A DNA stretch of 64,000 bases, taken from NCBI GenBank assembly GCA_944323165.1, contig CALURK010000009.1, positions 1 to 64,000 of the forward strand, given 5' to 3'. Shown here one piece after another: positions 33,440 to 42,809 of the stretch. The position numbers were made by a program, and so were the translations under genes. The DNA is from Candidatus Gastranaerophilales bacterium. Lineage in GTDB: Bacteria > Cyanobacteriota > Vampirovibrionia > Gastranaerophilales > Gastranaerophilaceae. The notes beneath the pieces were generated by a model. It was not told the DNA's origin. It saw only the letters and a list, made by a program, of their open reading frames with translations, and searched no databases. How positions within the stretch are numbered: position 1 is the stretch's first letter; each line of letters opens with the position of its first letter.

Positions 33440-35608
33440 ATGAACGTTTTAGACAAAATCATGAAACCAAAATCAATTGCGGTTATTGGTGCTTCTACCA
33501 AAGAACATACAATTGGTTCTGACATTATGAAAAGATTACAAGAATACAATTTTAACGGAAAAATTTATCCGGTTAACCCAAAAGGTGGAATTATAGAAGG
33601 TTTACAGGCATATACTTCTGTATTGGAAGTACCTGGTGAAGTTGATTTGGCAATCATAGTAGTTAATGCTAAGTTTGTTCTTGCAACAATTGACCAATGC
33701 CACGAAAAGGGTATCAAAGGACTTTGTATAATTACAGCAGGCTTCAAGGAAACAGGTGCTGAAGGTGCTGAACTTGAAAAACAATTACTTGCTAAAGTTA
33801 GAGAATATGGCATGAGATGCGTAGGTCCTAACTGCTTAGGGGTTGTAAATACTCACCCTGACATCAGAATGGACGGATGTTTTGCAGAATCTTTACCTGA
33901 AAGAGGAAACATCGGTTTTGTTTCTCAATCAGGTGCATTAGGCGGCGGTATTTTGAACATCTTAAAAGACCTTAACCTTGGTTTTGCTCAATTCATCTCA
34001 ATCGGTAACCAAGCAGATGTTAACGCTGAAACAGCTCTTGAATACTGGGAAGATGAAAAAGATGTTGAACAAATTCTACTTTATATGGAATCAATTCAAA
34101 ATCCTGCTAACTTCAGAAAACTTGCTTCAAGAATTTCTAAAAAGAAACCTATTTTGGCTCTCAAAGCTGGACGTTCAGCAGCAGGGGCTTCTGCAGCATC
34201 ATCTCACACAGGTTCTTTAGCAGGTGCTGATAAAGCTGCAAATGCTTTGTTACAACAATCTGGTGTTATAAGAGAATATTCATTGAAAGACCTATTTGCA
34301 ACAGCTAAAGTTTTTGCTAACTGTCCTATTCCAAAAGGTAACAGAGTAGCAATTATCACAAACTCAGGTGGTCCTGGTATTATGGCAACTGACGCTGTTT
34401 GTGAACACGGTATGCAAATGGCTAAGATTTCTGATGAAACAAAAGAAAAATTAAGAAGCTTCTTACCTTCAGCTGCATCAGTTAAAAACCCTATCGATAT
34501 GATTGCTTCTGCTCCTATCGAACACTACAAGCAAACATTAGAAACAGTTATTGCTGATGAAAATGTTGATATGATTATTACAATCTATCTTCCTTTCCTA
34601 GGCTTGAAGGATATCGATGTTGCTAAAGCTCTTATGGAAATCAAGGCTAAAAATCCTCAAAAACCTGTTATTGGTGTATTTATGACTAAGAGTGAATTCT
34701 TCGCTAAATTGTCTGATATGGATGTTAATATGCCATTCTTTATGTACGCTGAAGAAGCTGCTGACGGTTTGAACAGATTAAATCAACAAAGATTGTGGAT
34801 GGAAAGACCGGAAGGTAAAATCCCTACATTCAATGTTGATTACAAAAAAGCTCAAGAAATCATAGCTAAATCAGTTAATGAAGGCAGAGCTCAATTAACA
34901 ACAAGAGAATCTATCGATGTATTGGATGCTTACGGTATCAGAGTTTGTAAGTCAGGTTTTGCAAAATCTGAAGATGAAGCTGTAACAATTGCTGATTCTA
35001 TCGGATACCCTGTTGTTATGAAAATGACATCTAAGACAACTTCTCACAAAACTGATGTTGGTGGTGTTAGAGTTAACATCCAATCAGCTGAACAACTTAG
35101 AGCTGAATATCAAGACTTAATCGCTAAGTTAACAGAAAAAGGACTTCTTGAAGGACTAGAAGGTGTTATCATCCAAGAAATGGTAAAAGGTAACAGAGAA
35201 ATGGTTTGCGGTATCGCAACAGATCCTCAATACGGTCCTATGATGATGTTCGGTTTAGGCGGTGTATTCATTGAAGTTATGAAAGACGTAACTTTCAGAA
35301 TCGCTCCTTTAACTGATGTTGATGCTAAGGAAATGATTAAATCTGTTAAAGCATACAAATTGTTAGAAGGTGCAAGAGGTACTAAACCTGCTCAGATGGA
35401 ACAAATTGAAGAAACTTTATTGAGATTATCTCAATTGGTACATGACTTCAAATTCATCGATGAATTAGATATCAACCCATTGTTGATTTCAGAAAAAACA
35501 GGTGAAGGTATTGCAGTAGACGGACGTATTAAAGTTAGAATGGCAGAAGCTCAAGAAGCTTTGAACTACCATTGCAAAGACGGCGTTTGCGCTTGTGGAG
35601 TAAATTAA
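33440..35608 (+). CDS. ADP-forming acetate/acyl-CoA synthetase, fused alpha-beta
   Basis: Makes ATP from acyl-CoA and ADP during fermentation. 722 residues: CoA-binding domain (SIAVIGASTKEHTIGSDI, from ~12), CoA-ligase domains with catalytic His256 in SSHTGSLAG, then an ATP-grasp beta part from about 490 (GYPVVMKMTSKTTSHKTDVGG). Both halves are fused, as in ACD-type enzymes of anaerobic archaea and bacteria. The C-terminus ends in a Cys-rich CKDGVCACG tail. Codon use suggests high expression. Direction in vivo is inferred, not shown. Confidence 0.92.
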   Translation: MNVLDKIMKPKSIAVIGASTKEHTIGSDIMKRLQEYNFNGKIYPVNPKGGIIEGLQAYTSVLEVPGEVDLAIIVVNAKFVLATIDQCHEKGIKGLCIITAGFKETGAEGAELEKQLLAKVREYGMRCVGPNCLGVVNTHPDIRMDGCFAESLPERGNIGFVSQSGALGGGILNILKDLNLGFAQFISIGNQADVNAETALEYWEDEKDVEQILLYMESIQNPANFRKLASRISKKKPILALKAGRSAAGASAASSHTGSLAGADKAANALLQQSGVIREYSLKDLFATAKVFANCPIPKGNRVAIITNSGGPGIMATDAVCEHGMQMAKISDETKEKLRSFLPSAASVKNPIDMIASAPIEHYKQTLETVIADENVDMIITIYLPFLGLKDIDVAKALMEIKAKNPQKPVIGVFMTKSEFFAKLSDMDVNMPFFMYAEEAADGLNRLNQQRLWMERPEGKIPTFNVDYKKAQEIIAKSVNEGRAQLTTRESIDVLDAYGIRVCKSGFAKSEDEAVTIADSIGYPVVMKMTSKTTSHKTDVGGVRVNIQSAEQLRAEYQDLIAKLTEKGLLEGLEGVIIQEMVKGNREMVCGIATDPQYGPMMMFGLGGVFIEVMKDVTFRIAPLTDVDAKEMIKSVKAYKLLEGARGTKPAQMEQIEETLLRLSQLVHDFKFIDELDINPLLISEKTGEGIAVDGRIKVRMAEAQEALNYHCKDGVCACGVN

Positions 35609-35629
35609 GTAGTTGACAAGATAAATAAT

Positions 35630-35665
35630 AAAATTGTCGGAACCTTAAAGGTTCCGACAATTTTT
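35630..35665. terminator. Bidirectional terminator
   Basis: Long perfect stem AAAATTGTCGGAACCT / AGGTTCCGACAATTTT with T's on both strands, between the synthetase gene and the convergent EF-hand-like gene. Confidence 0.92.
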
Positions 35666-35669
35666 ATTA

Positions 35670-36278
35670 TCATTTAGCATTAACATCAACATTTGATCGT
35701 TTTTGCGTAACCACTGCACTTGAACTAACACGTACATCTGCTGTATTTGAAAAAAGTGAGTTACCATAAACTTTATACATATCTACTTTTACAGGACCAG
35801 CTATACCAACATATTTCAAACGTGAACTGCTAATTTGGGTATCCATTCTTATTACATTCAAAGTAGATCCCTTAGCACCTGATACAGCAAGTTTATTGTC
35901 AACAAAATCAATGTTTGCCTTATAATAATCTTTTGGTAACTGTACTCCATGATTTTTACCATTAACTTTGTTACGATATGTACCCTCTAAGTATGACATA
36001 TTTTTTTTATCCAAATCTTTTGGGGTATTATATTTAATCGTTGTATGTTTTACTCTACCATCATCTAATCGTTCATGAATTCTTAGTTCTTTTTTCTGAG
36101 GATCATCTGCAAAAATACAAGCATTAAATTTTTCAACTTCATCTCCTGTAAGCTTATTATCCCTGTTTGCATCGAATAATGATGCCGCCTTTTGCTGAGC
36201 AGAATTACCTTTTGTTTTAATTGTTTCTAGGCTAATACCTTCGTAGGCTTGTAATTTTTGTGTTGCATGTAATGGCAT
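35670..36278 (-). CDS. Hypothetical protein with EF-hand-like loop
   Basis: 202 residues, no signal peptide. Near residues 36-47 the loop DANRDNKLTGDE follows the calcium-binding DxNxDNxLxxxE pattern. The rest is rich in strands and basic residues with no known domain. AAGGAG ribosome site. Function unknown; compare the orphan at 10944-11456. Confidence 0.72.
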   Translation of the reverse strand: MPLHATQKLQAYEGISLETIKTKGNSAQQKAASLFDANRDNKLTGDEVEKFNACIFADDPQKKELRIHERLDDGRVKHTTIKYNTPKDLDKKNMSYLEGTYRNKVNGKNHGVQLPKDYYKANIDFVDNKLAVSGAKGSTLNVIRMDTQISSSRLKYVGIAGPVKVDMYKVYGNSLFSNTADVRVSSSAVVTQKRSNVDVNAK

Positions 36279-36366
36279 AATTTGTTCTCCTTTTTATACT
36301 CTTTGTAATACTCACATATATATAAAGTATTTGTAAAAAATATAATTGCTTAATATATCTGGTTTT

Positions 36367-36384
36367 GATACAAATCTTTACAAT
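36367..36384 (+). promoter_or_regulatory. HLR1-like box upstream of an XRE gene
   Basis: GATACAAA-TC-TTTACAAT matches 15 of 16 HLR1 positions and lies 67-84 bp before the start codon of the XRE regulator, between it and the divergent EF-hand-like gene. Confidence 0.4.
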
Positions 36385-36450
36385 TGGTTAACTAATATTT
36401 ATCCATTTGGTATGTTAAAGTCATTGGTGAATTACTATAAGCTATAGTAT

Positions 36451-36765
36451 ATGAAGTACCAAGAATTAATTAGTTCAAAAATCAAAGAATTACGCTTAAA
36501 AGAGAATTTAACTCAAGAAGAATTTGCAGAAAAAATCGGGCTTAGCTTGAACGGTGTATCAAATATTGAACGCAATCGCTACCAACCAAAGGCAAATACT
36601 ATTGATAAAATATGTTCTGTATTCAAAATCACACCGGCAGAGCTTCTTATTCAGAATTCGGAGAAAAACTCCGATATTATTACAAATATAAATACGCTAT
36701 TATCAAATTGCCCACGTAAAACTTTACAAAAAATTTATGACATTATTCTTATAATGTTAAAGTAA
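36451..36765 (+). CDS. XRE-family transcriptional regulator
   Basis: 104 residues: helix-turn-helix at ~9-62 (IKELRLKENLTQEEFAEKIG, LSLNGVSNIERNRYQPKANT) and a C-terminal helical tail (CPRKTLQKIYDIILIML) that could dimerise. No Shine-Dalgarno; TATAAG ends 9 nt before the ATG. Possibly autoregulated and near-leaderless. Target unknown. Confidence 0.87.
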   Translation: MKYQELISSKIKELRLKENLTQEEFAEKIGLSLNGVSNIERNRYQPKANTIDKICSVFKITPAELLIQNSEKNSDIITNINTLLSNCPRKTLQKIYDIILIMLK

Positions 36766-36880
36766 TATTATCTATATTGCAACTTTGCTTCCGCTCCTTG
36801 CAATGACTGAGCCTAAGATCTATAATTGTGCTATCTTTACAAGCAAATTAGAAATCATCCAAAAGTAAACGGAACAGATT

Positions 36881-37189
36881 TTAGTCCACAAGCAAAACTA
36901 ATGATTCTTGTATTAGATTTCTAAATTTTTCATCAATCGCATTCAAATCAATCACATCTACTTCATAAGGGAGAGTGGAATCAGTAAATTCCATCAAAAT
37001 TTTTCCGAGAACATCAGCAGAAAGCCTTCCGTTTTCTAATTTTACTGCAATATCTATATCAGAATATTCTTTATAGTTTCCTTTAGCTCGAGAGCCAAAT
37101 ATATAAAATTTTGCGTCCTTTTGAGGTATATTTTCTCTTAAGACTTTCTGAATAAAATCTAAATGCTTTTCACTTAGTCCGAATTTCAT
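36881..37189 (-). CDS. MNT-family nucleotidyltransferase (minimal)
   Basis: 102 residues with the nucleotidyltransferase motif GSRAKGNYKEYSDIDIAV (residues ~31-48), including the GS and paired Asp that bind metal and NTP. Its start overlaps the end of the HEPN-like gene as ATGA. In characterised HEPN/MNT modules the MNT protein neutralises the HEPN toxin by nucleotide modification; that role here is inferred from pairing. Confidence 0.88.
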   Translation of the reverse strand: MKFGLSEKHLDFIQKVLRENIPQKDAKFYIFGSRAKGNYKEYSDIDIAVKLENGRLSADVLGKILMEFTDSTLPYEVDVIDLNAIDEKFRNLIQESLVLLVD

Positions 37190-37593
37190 CCAAGTTTCTC
37201 TTTTAATTTTTCCAATAGAAATTTTGCTTCTTGTGCAAAATCTTCAATTATTGAAACAACATCGTTAGCAATTTTTTCATCATAAGTATGAGAAGTTAAG
37301 TTTCTTTTTTGCCTATAAATATCCCATTTTTCGAGATTTGAGCGCAGAATCCCCATCTTATTAGCTTGTCTTATCATTTCATTAAAAGTCATTCCATCGA
37401 TATTTTCAAAAACAAATGCTCCGCTTGATAAATACCGTTTAATCATTTTAAGTGATATTGAATAAGTATATTCAAATCTCTGAATCATAGAATCACGAGT
37501 AATCAAATTTGATTTATCACTGTTATAAAATTCAATAACCTCAAATAAACTCGCAAGTGCTTTTTCAAAAGATGTTAAATCAATAGTATCCAT
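37186..37593 (-). CDS. HEPN/HI0074-family protein, partner of MNT nucleotidyltransferase
   Basis: 135 residues, all-helical, of the HI0074 substrate-binding family. The HEPN RNase signature R-x4-H is visible as RNLTSH in RQKRNLTSHTYDE (~99-111), so it may be an active HEPN toxin. Leaderless promoter upstream; translationally coupled to the nucleotidyltransferase gene. Confidence 0.85.
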   Translation of the reverse strand: MDTIDLTSFEKALASLFEVIEFYNSDKSNLITRDSMIQRFEYTYSISLKMIKRYLSSGAFVFENIDGMTFNEMIRQANKMGILRSNLEKWDIYRQKRNLTSHTYDEKIANDVVSIIEDFAQEAKFLLEKLKEKLG

Positions 37594-37599
37594 AGCCTA

Positions 37600-37628
37600 A
37601 TATTAACACATACTATATACTTTCTCAA
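37600..37628 (-). promoter_or_regulatory. Leaderless promoter of the HEPN/MNT pair
   Basis: Minus strand: -35 TTGAGA (37623-37628), 17-bp spacer, -10 TAATAT (37600-37605), 6 nt to the ATG. No Shine-Dalgarno. Confidence 0.5.
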
Positions 37629-37743
37629 CTTTTTATATTTTCATCCAAACTCAAACGATTTTTATAACTTTGCTACACATTATTTATTGCAAAATATAAC
37701 TCTGCGAATTAAAATTAGAAAAAATTCAGGAGTTTTTTTTATT

Positions 37744-38412
37744 ATGAAATATCAGGGAACAGAATTTAAAAACAGAAAAATTGATTTTCAAAAATTAAAA
37801 AAATATGGCTTTCAAAATAAGAGCGGAAGCTTTATTTTCGAAACAGAATTAAAAAAAGGTGAATTTAAACTTATTTTAAATTTTTCTAAAGACAGTGAAT
37901 TAGACTATAAAATCATTGAAACCGCGACAGGAGAAGAGTACGAACCAGCGTACATAAAAAATGCTGAGGGAAGTTTTGTTGGAGAAATCAGACAAGAAAC
38001 CGAAGAAATAATCTCCGATATTTCAAACAAATGTACATATTTTAATCCTTTTGTAAGCGAATACACATACAAAGTTATTGACTACATTAAAGAAAAATAC
38101 TCAGATGAGCCGGAATATCTCTGGGATAAATTTCCGGATAATGCTATTTTTAGAAATAAAAATAATCAAAAATGGTATGCGGCCATTTTAACCGTAAAAA
38201 AATGTAAAGTCGGACTTCAAGAAGATGGAACTTGCGAAGTTATAGATCTAAAAGGGAAGCCTGAGAATATTATAAAATTTATTGATAATAAAAATTTTTT
38301 ACCGGGCTATCATATGAATAAAAAATACTGGTACACAATAAGGCTAGATGGTTCAGTTAAGCTTGAAGATATTTTTAGACATATAGATTCAAGTTATAAC
38401 ATTATTGAATAA
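37744..38412 (+). CDS. MmcQ/YjbR-family protein
   Basis: 222 residues. The C-terminal ~120 residues match the MmcQ/YjbR (CyaY-like fold) family: EPEYLWDKFPDNAIFRNKNN, QKWYAAILTV, then PGYHMNKKYWYTIRLDGSV. The N-terminal half is an extra beta-rich region. The ATG at 37744 follows CAGGAG at an 11-nt spacing; the upstream TTG at 37687 is less likely. Family members are thought to bind DNA, but a precise role is not known. Confidence 0.82.
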   Translation: MKYQGTEFKNRKIDFQKLKKYGFQNKSGSFIFETELKKGEFKLILNFSKDSELDYKIIETATGEEYEPAYIKNAEGSFVGEIRQETEEIISDISNKCTYFNPFVSEYTYKVIDYIKEKYSDEPEYLWDKFPDNAIFRNKNNQKWYAAILTVKKCKVGLQEDGTCEVIDLKGKPENIIKFIDNKNFLPGYHMNKKYWYTIRLDGSVKLEDIFRHIDSSYNIIE

Positions 38413-38427
38413 TATATTATAAACGCT

Positions 38428-39588
38428 TTACTTAATACACTTTGTCATCAAATACGTAATCTCTTTTTCTGAAATTTTGTTAAGAAGTTCTGCTGTTGTA
38501 CTACAATATTTTTTAATTTCCGGATTTTGAGTTTCTGAAAAAAGTTTAATTATTGAATTTTGGAGATTTCCAAATCTTTTTTTTAAATTTTCTATGTACG
38601 AAGGTAAATTATTATATAAAATATCGTCATGCGGCAAATTTGGATCATTTCTAAACCAATATTCTGTCAAAAGTTCTTTTATTCGCATAGATTGTTTTTC
38701 TATAGAAACAATTTCCTTAGACGGATTTTTAAATAACATTCCCAATATTTTAGAATAATTAACGGCTTCTTTAGGAATTTCAGACATTGCACGTTTCTGA
38801 GAATATAAATCTGCCATCCTTATAAAAAATACTGAAGCTTGTTTTAAATACCTTTCTACAAAATTATTACTTCTCTCTTCACTATTTGGATACCGTTCTA
38901 ATTCGCCAATAATTTTCCCTACAGTTCTTATTTCAAATCCTGCCATATTAGTCGTAAACGGGAAATATGTATTTCTTGAAAGGTGACACAAATCTGATTT
39001 AGCACTTTCATTTATTTTATTAAAACTTTGCTCTTTCGAAATTTCAAAATCAAAGAACTTTGGTTCATCTCCAGAAAAAACAATATTTGCCATACTATAA
39101 TCGTAAAAAGCCAAACCAGAGCGCTCAATTTTGAATAATTCATCTAAAATATTTCCTATTAGAGTATCCGACATTGAATCCTTTAATTTCGAAAGGCTTT
39201 CTCCCTCTTGAAAAGTCGTTACCAAATATTTTTTACCACGATTTTCAAATAAATCTACAAAACGCTGAACTCTTTTGCAATCAGGAGGAAGTTTTTTCAA
39301 ATTTTTAGCCTCTAATTGAGGATTTCGTCCTTCATATTCTTGCGCATATTCCTTAACCGCTAATATTGGTCTTTGGGGCAATATTACTTTATATACCTTG
39401 CCTAAAGAACCTTGCTTTACATCTTTTGATTTCGAAATTTCACATATAATCTGATTTTTCTCACACAAATTTAAAGGAGAAATATTTTCAGCACTACCAA
39501 AACTAACATAGTAATTAGAACTCTTATTTTTCTGTTTAGTTTTCAAATTGTTAGCAAAACAAGCAGCACCAATAGGATTAACAAACAT
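38428..39588 (-). CDS. Kinase-fold (eukaryotic-like) protein
   Basis: 386 residues. After a polar leader with YYVSFGS (~26-32) come the hallmarks of a protein-kinase fold: Gly-rich loop QGSLGKVYKV (59-68), Lys79 in LAVKEY, catalytic loop FYDYSMANI with Asp163-x4-Asn168, and DFE (180-182) replacing DFG. The C-terminal ~180 residues are helical. With Lys, Asp and Asn retained it may be active on proteins or small molecules. AAGGAG lies 12 nt before the ATG, a long spacing. Not a standard Hanks subfamily. Confidence 0.65.
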   Translation of the reverse strand: MFVNPIGAACFANNLKTKQKNKSSNYYVSFGSAENISPLNLCEKNQIICEISKSKDVKQGSLGKVYKVILPQRPILAVKEYAQEYEGRNPQLEAKNLKKLPPDCKRVQRFVDLFENRGKKYLVTTFQEGESLSKLKDSMSDTLIGNILDELFKIERSGLAFYDYSMANIVFSGDEPKFFDFEISKEQSFNKINESAKSDLCHLSRNTYFPFTTNMAGFEIRTVGKIIGELERYPNSEERSNNFVERYLKQASVFFIRMADLYSQKRAMSEIPKEAVNYSKILGMLFKNPSKEIVSIEKQSMRIKELLTEYWFRNDPNLPHDDILYNNLPSYIENLKKRFGNLQNSIIKLFSETQNPEIKKYCSTTAELLNKISEKEITYLMTKCIK

Positions 39589-39732
39589 TTTTCACACACA
39601 CTCCTTAATCACAAGAGTATTATAATACAAAAGAAATAGATTATAACAAATTACCCTTCAAAACATCTGGAAATTCTTCTCTTAATATATTACTATATAC
39701 TTATAAATATAAAATTTTGATGAGGGGACTTT

Positions 39733-42303
39733 ATGAAAAAAATATTAATCATATTTGCTTTATTAATTTTCACAACAACAGCTTGGGCTTCAGCTTACAC
39801 TGTCCAAAAACTTTCAAACGGGCAAACTGTAGTTGTATATCCGATAAAAGACAATCCGATTGTTACAATTGATACCTGGATTAAAACAGGCTCTATTAAT
39901 GAAAATGACACAAATAACGGTGTAGCACACTTTTTAGAACACCTTTTCTTCAAGGGAACAAAAGCACATCCGACTGGCGAATTAGAAAAAATTCTTGAAT
40001 CTAAAGGTGCTATAGTTAACGCTGCTACAAGCAAAGATTTTACACACTATTACATAACTATCCCTTCAAAATATTTTGATACAGCAATGGATTTACATTC
40101 TGATATGCTTCTTAATCCACAAATACCAAGAAAAGAATTGGAAAAAGAAAGAAAAGTTGTATTAGAAGAAATTGCTAAAGACGGCAATACTCCTTCTCAA
40201 AAGGCTTATGACAACTTAAACAGCATGATGTATACCAAACATCCTTACAAAAGAAAAGTTATAGGTTCTGCTGATATTATAGGAACTATTAGAAGAGAAG
40301 AAATTCTTGAATATTTTAATAATTTCTACGCTCCTTCAAATATGGTAACGCTAGTTGTAGGGGATGTTGAGCCTGAAAAAGCCATCTCTAAAATTCAACA
40401 ATCTTTTAATCAGGAATACAAAAAACCAATAAACAAGCATTACAGAAAAGAAAGTCCTCTGCAAACTCAAAAACGCAAAACGGATTATGCTGACACGCAG
40501 TCAGGGTATATGATGATAGGTTTTAGAGGTGTTAACATTTCGGATAAAGAAACCTTTGCGCTGGATGTTCTTGCTCAAATTCTCGGGGGCGGAAAATCTT
40601 CAAGATTTTATAGAGATATAAAAGAACAAAAAGGACTTGCTTATTCAATTTCAGCTTCTAACGGAAGTTATAGAGATGACGGTATTTTCTACATAAATGC
40701 AAACTTTACACCTACAAGTTTAGACAAATTAGAAAAAGCTATTTTTGAAGAAATTTCCAACATTCAAAAATACGGTATTACCGATGAAGAGCTTCAAAGA
40801 GCAAAAAATATAATAGTTCAGGATACTTATTACGCAAGAGAATCCACTTCTAACATATCATCCGAGCTCGGCTACATAATGGCACTTACTAACAGTTCAG
40901 AACTTTATGATAGCTACGTAGATGGAATTAAACAAGTTACAGCAGAACAAGTCGTAAGTGCGGCAAAAAAATACCTCGGAGTAAACAAAAGTGCTGTTTC
41001 TATAGTACTTCCTAAATCAATGGAGAATGTTACTCAAACAAAAGAAAAAACAATACATTCAGCAACAAAAATTTCAGAACATAATGGCACGACAAAATAC
41101 AAAATAGATAACGGAACAACCCTTTTGGTTAACCAAAACCAAAATAACGACATTATAGCAATGAGTATAATCGCAAAGGGCGGTGAATTTTTGGAAAATA
41201 TTCCTGGCGAAGGAACTTTAGCTGCTGCAGTTATGACTAAAGGCACTAAAAAATATTCGGCACAAGAACTTGCACAAATTTTAGACGAGAATGGCATAAT
41301 TATCGAGCCTTCTTGCAGCGAAGATTTCTTAGTAATCAATGTTCAAACAACAACCGCACAGCTTCCAAAAACAATGGAAATTTTGGATGAAATAATTAAC
41401 AATGCAACTTTTGATGATTATGAAATAGAAAAGAAACGTTCAGAAATCTTGAATAAAATTAAACAAAGAAGAGATGTTCCTATGAACGTCGCTTTAGAAA
41501 ACTTTAAGACAATAATCTTTGAAGGCAGTGTTTACTCACATTCCAACAAAATTTTAGAAAAAACATTACCGACTATACAAAAAGAAGATATTGTAAAATA
41601 TTACAATAAAATTTTAGACTCTAAAAATGTAATAGTTTCAATTAACGGAAATGTTAATCCTGAAAATATGATAACGGAATTCGGTTCAATATTAAAAGAT
41701 AAGAAAGCTCCGAGTGTAAACTATTCAAACTTTAAGATAACAAAGGCTACAACACCTAAAACTGCTTCACAAACAATAAAAGATTTGAAAACATCTTGGT
41801 TATTCTTGGGATGGCAAACAACGGGAGTTCAAAACAAAAAAGATTTTGTTACACTAAAAGTTATGAACACCATTCTAGGTTCCGGTATGAGCTCCAGACT
41901 TTTCAGAAACTTGAGAGAACAAGACGGGTTAGCTTATCAGTTAGGTTCTAGCTATTCTCCTCAAATGCTTGCGGGAACTTTCTTCACCTACATTGGAACT
42001 AATCCTGATACTCTTAATTATTCAAGAGAAAAAATTCTTAAAGAAATCGAAAGATTAAAGATGGAATTTGTTTCCGATACAGAATTAAACGATGCCAAAG
42101 ACAGATTGAAAGGAAGTTTCATTATTGCGATGGAAACTAATGCTGAAAAAGCTTCTAATATCGGATTGTTTGAGACCTATGGTTTTGGATACGACTTCTT
42201 AAACGAATACATCAAAATGATTGACGAAGTTACAGCTTCTGACATAATAAGTGTCGCTAACAAATATTTCAATAACATTATTATCCAATCGGAAGTTAAG
42301 TAA
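39733..42303 (+). CDS. Secreted M16-family metallopeptidase, double domain
   Basis: 856 residues with a signal peptide (cleavage about AWA-SA, residue 19). The N-half has the inverted zinc motif HFLEH (His66, Glu69, His70) and a downstream EEIAKDGNTPSQKAYD helix with the third ligand. The C-half is a second M16 module without HxxEH (YRDV-type helices, then SSRLFRNLREQDGLAYQLGSS). Fused active/inactive pairs like this form a clamshell protease that digests peptides in the periplasm. GAGGGG ribosome site. Confidence 0.93.
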   Translation: MKKILIIFALLIFTTTAWASAYTVQKLSNGQTVVVYPIKDNPIVTIDTWIKTGSINENDTNNGVAHFLEHLFFKGTKAHPTGELEKILESKGAIVNAATSKDFTHYYITIPSKYFDTAMDLHSDMLLNPQIPRKELEKERKVVLEEIAKDGNTPSQKAYDNLNSMMYTKHPYKRKVIGSADIIGTIRREEILEYFNNFYAPSNMVTLVVGDVEPEKAISKIQQSFNQEYKKPINKHYRKESPLQTQKRKTDYADTQSGYMMIGFRGVNISDKETFALDVLAQILGGGKSSRFYRDIKEQKGLAYSISASNGSYRDDGIFYINANFTPTSLDKLEKAIFEEISNIQKYGITDEELQRAKNIIVQDTYYARESTSNISSELGYIMALTNSSELYDSYVDGIKQVTAEQVVSAAKKYLGVNKSAVSIVLPKSMENVTQTKEKTIHSATKISEHNGTTKYKIDNGTTLLVNQNQNNDIIAMSIIAKGGEFLENIPGEGTLAAAVMTKGTKKYSAQELAQILDENGIIIEPSCSEDFLVINVQTTTAQLPKTMEILDEIINNATFDDYEIEKKRSEILNKIKQRRDVPMNVALENFKTIIFEGSVYSHSNKILEKTLPTIQKEDIVKYYNKILDSKNVIVSINGNVNPENMITEFGSILKDKKAPSVNYSNFKITKATTPKTASQTIKDLKTSWLFLGWQTTGVQNKKDFVTLKVMNTILGSGMSSRLFRNLREQDGLAYQLGSSYSPQMLAGTFFTYIGTNPDTLNYSREKILKEIERLKMEFVSDTELNDAKDRLKGSFIIAMETNAEKASNIGLFETYGFGYDFLNEYIKMIDEVTASDIISVANKYFNNIIIQSEVK

Positions 42304-42306
42304 TTT

Positions 42307-42335
42307 TTGACAAAATTGGGGACATAGTTTATCAT
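42307..42335 (+). promoter_or_regulatory. Promoter of the DUF2023-like gene
   Basis: -35 TTGACA (42307-42312), 17-bp spacer, -10 TATCAT (42330-42335), start near 42342, leader about 36 nt with an AAGGAG site. Confidence 0.65.
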
Positions 42336-42377
42336 AATATTAAAGTTAGGAGTGCTTAACATTATAAGGAGAAGAAT

Positions 42378-42809
42378 ATGTTTGTTCCAAAAGTTATTAT
42401 GTACCAGACAAATTCTACACCTGTTTATCGGGGTAAAAATACTACATCACTTAATGAAATTGCTGACTTAAGGGTTTTTCACCATCATATTTATGAATTC
42501 AAAAAAGGGATTAGAAATTTAATTTTGACTACTGAAAAATCGAAATATAAAGAAAGTATCTCTAATAAATTAAAGAAAGAAAATATAGATTTTCTTATTC
42601 ACGACATTGATAAAAATAAAATTAATGTATACTTTGGTGCAAAAGAATGCATTGATGTTGTAAGAACATTCAATCCGAAACTAAATGAATTAACGCCGGA
42701 GCAAGATTTTATGCTTGGAATTATGTTAGGATACGACAGAGTAAGGCAATGTGAGAGGTACATGAAAATTAGAAATAATGTTATTAAGCTTGGAAAACAA
42801 CCTCTTTAA
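42378..42809 (+). CDS. DUF2023-like protein
   Basis: 143 residues. The segments FHHHIYEFKKGIRNLILTT (~34-52) and LTPEQDFMLGIMLGYDRVRQC resemble DUF2023, a small family of unknown function. The ~30-residue N-terminal leader (MFVPKVIMYQTNSTPVYRG) is extra. Well-placed promoter and ribosome site. It ends convergently, overlapping the YbaK gene by 26 bp. Confidence 0.6.
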   Translation: MFVPKVIMYQTNSTPVYRGKNTTSLNEIADLRVFHHHIYEFKKGIRNLILTTEKSKYKESISNKLKKENIDFLIHDIDKNKINVYFGAKECIDVVRTFNPKLNELTPEQDFMLGIMLGYDRVRQCERYMKIRNNVIKLGKQPL

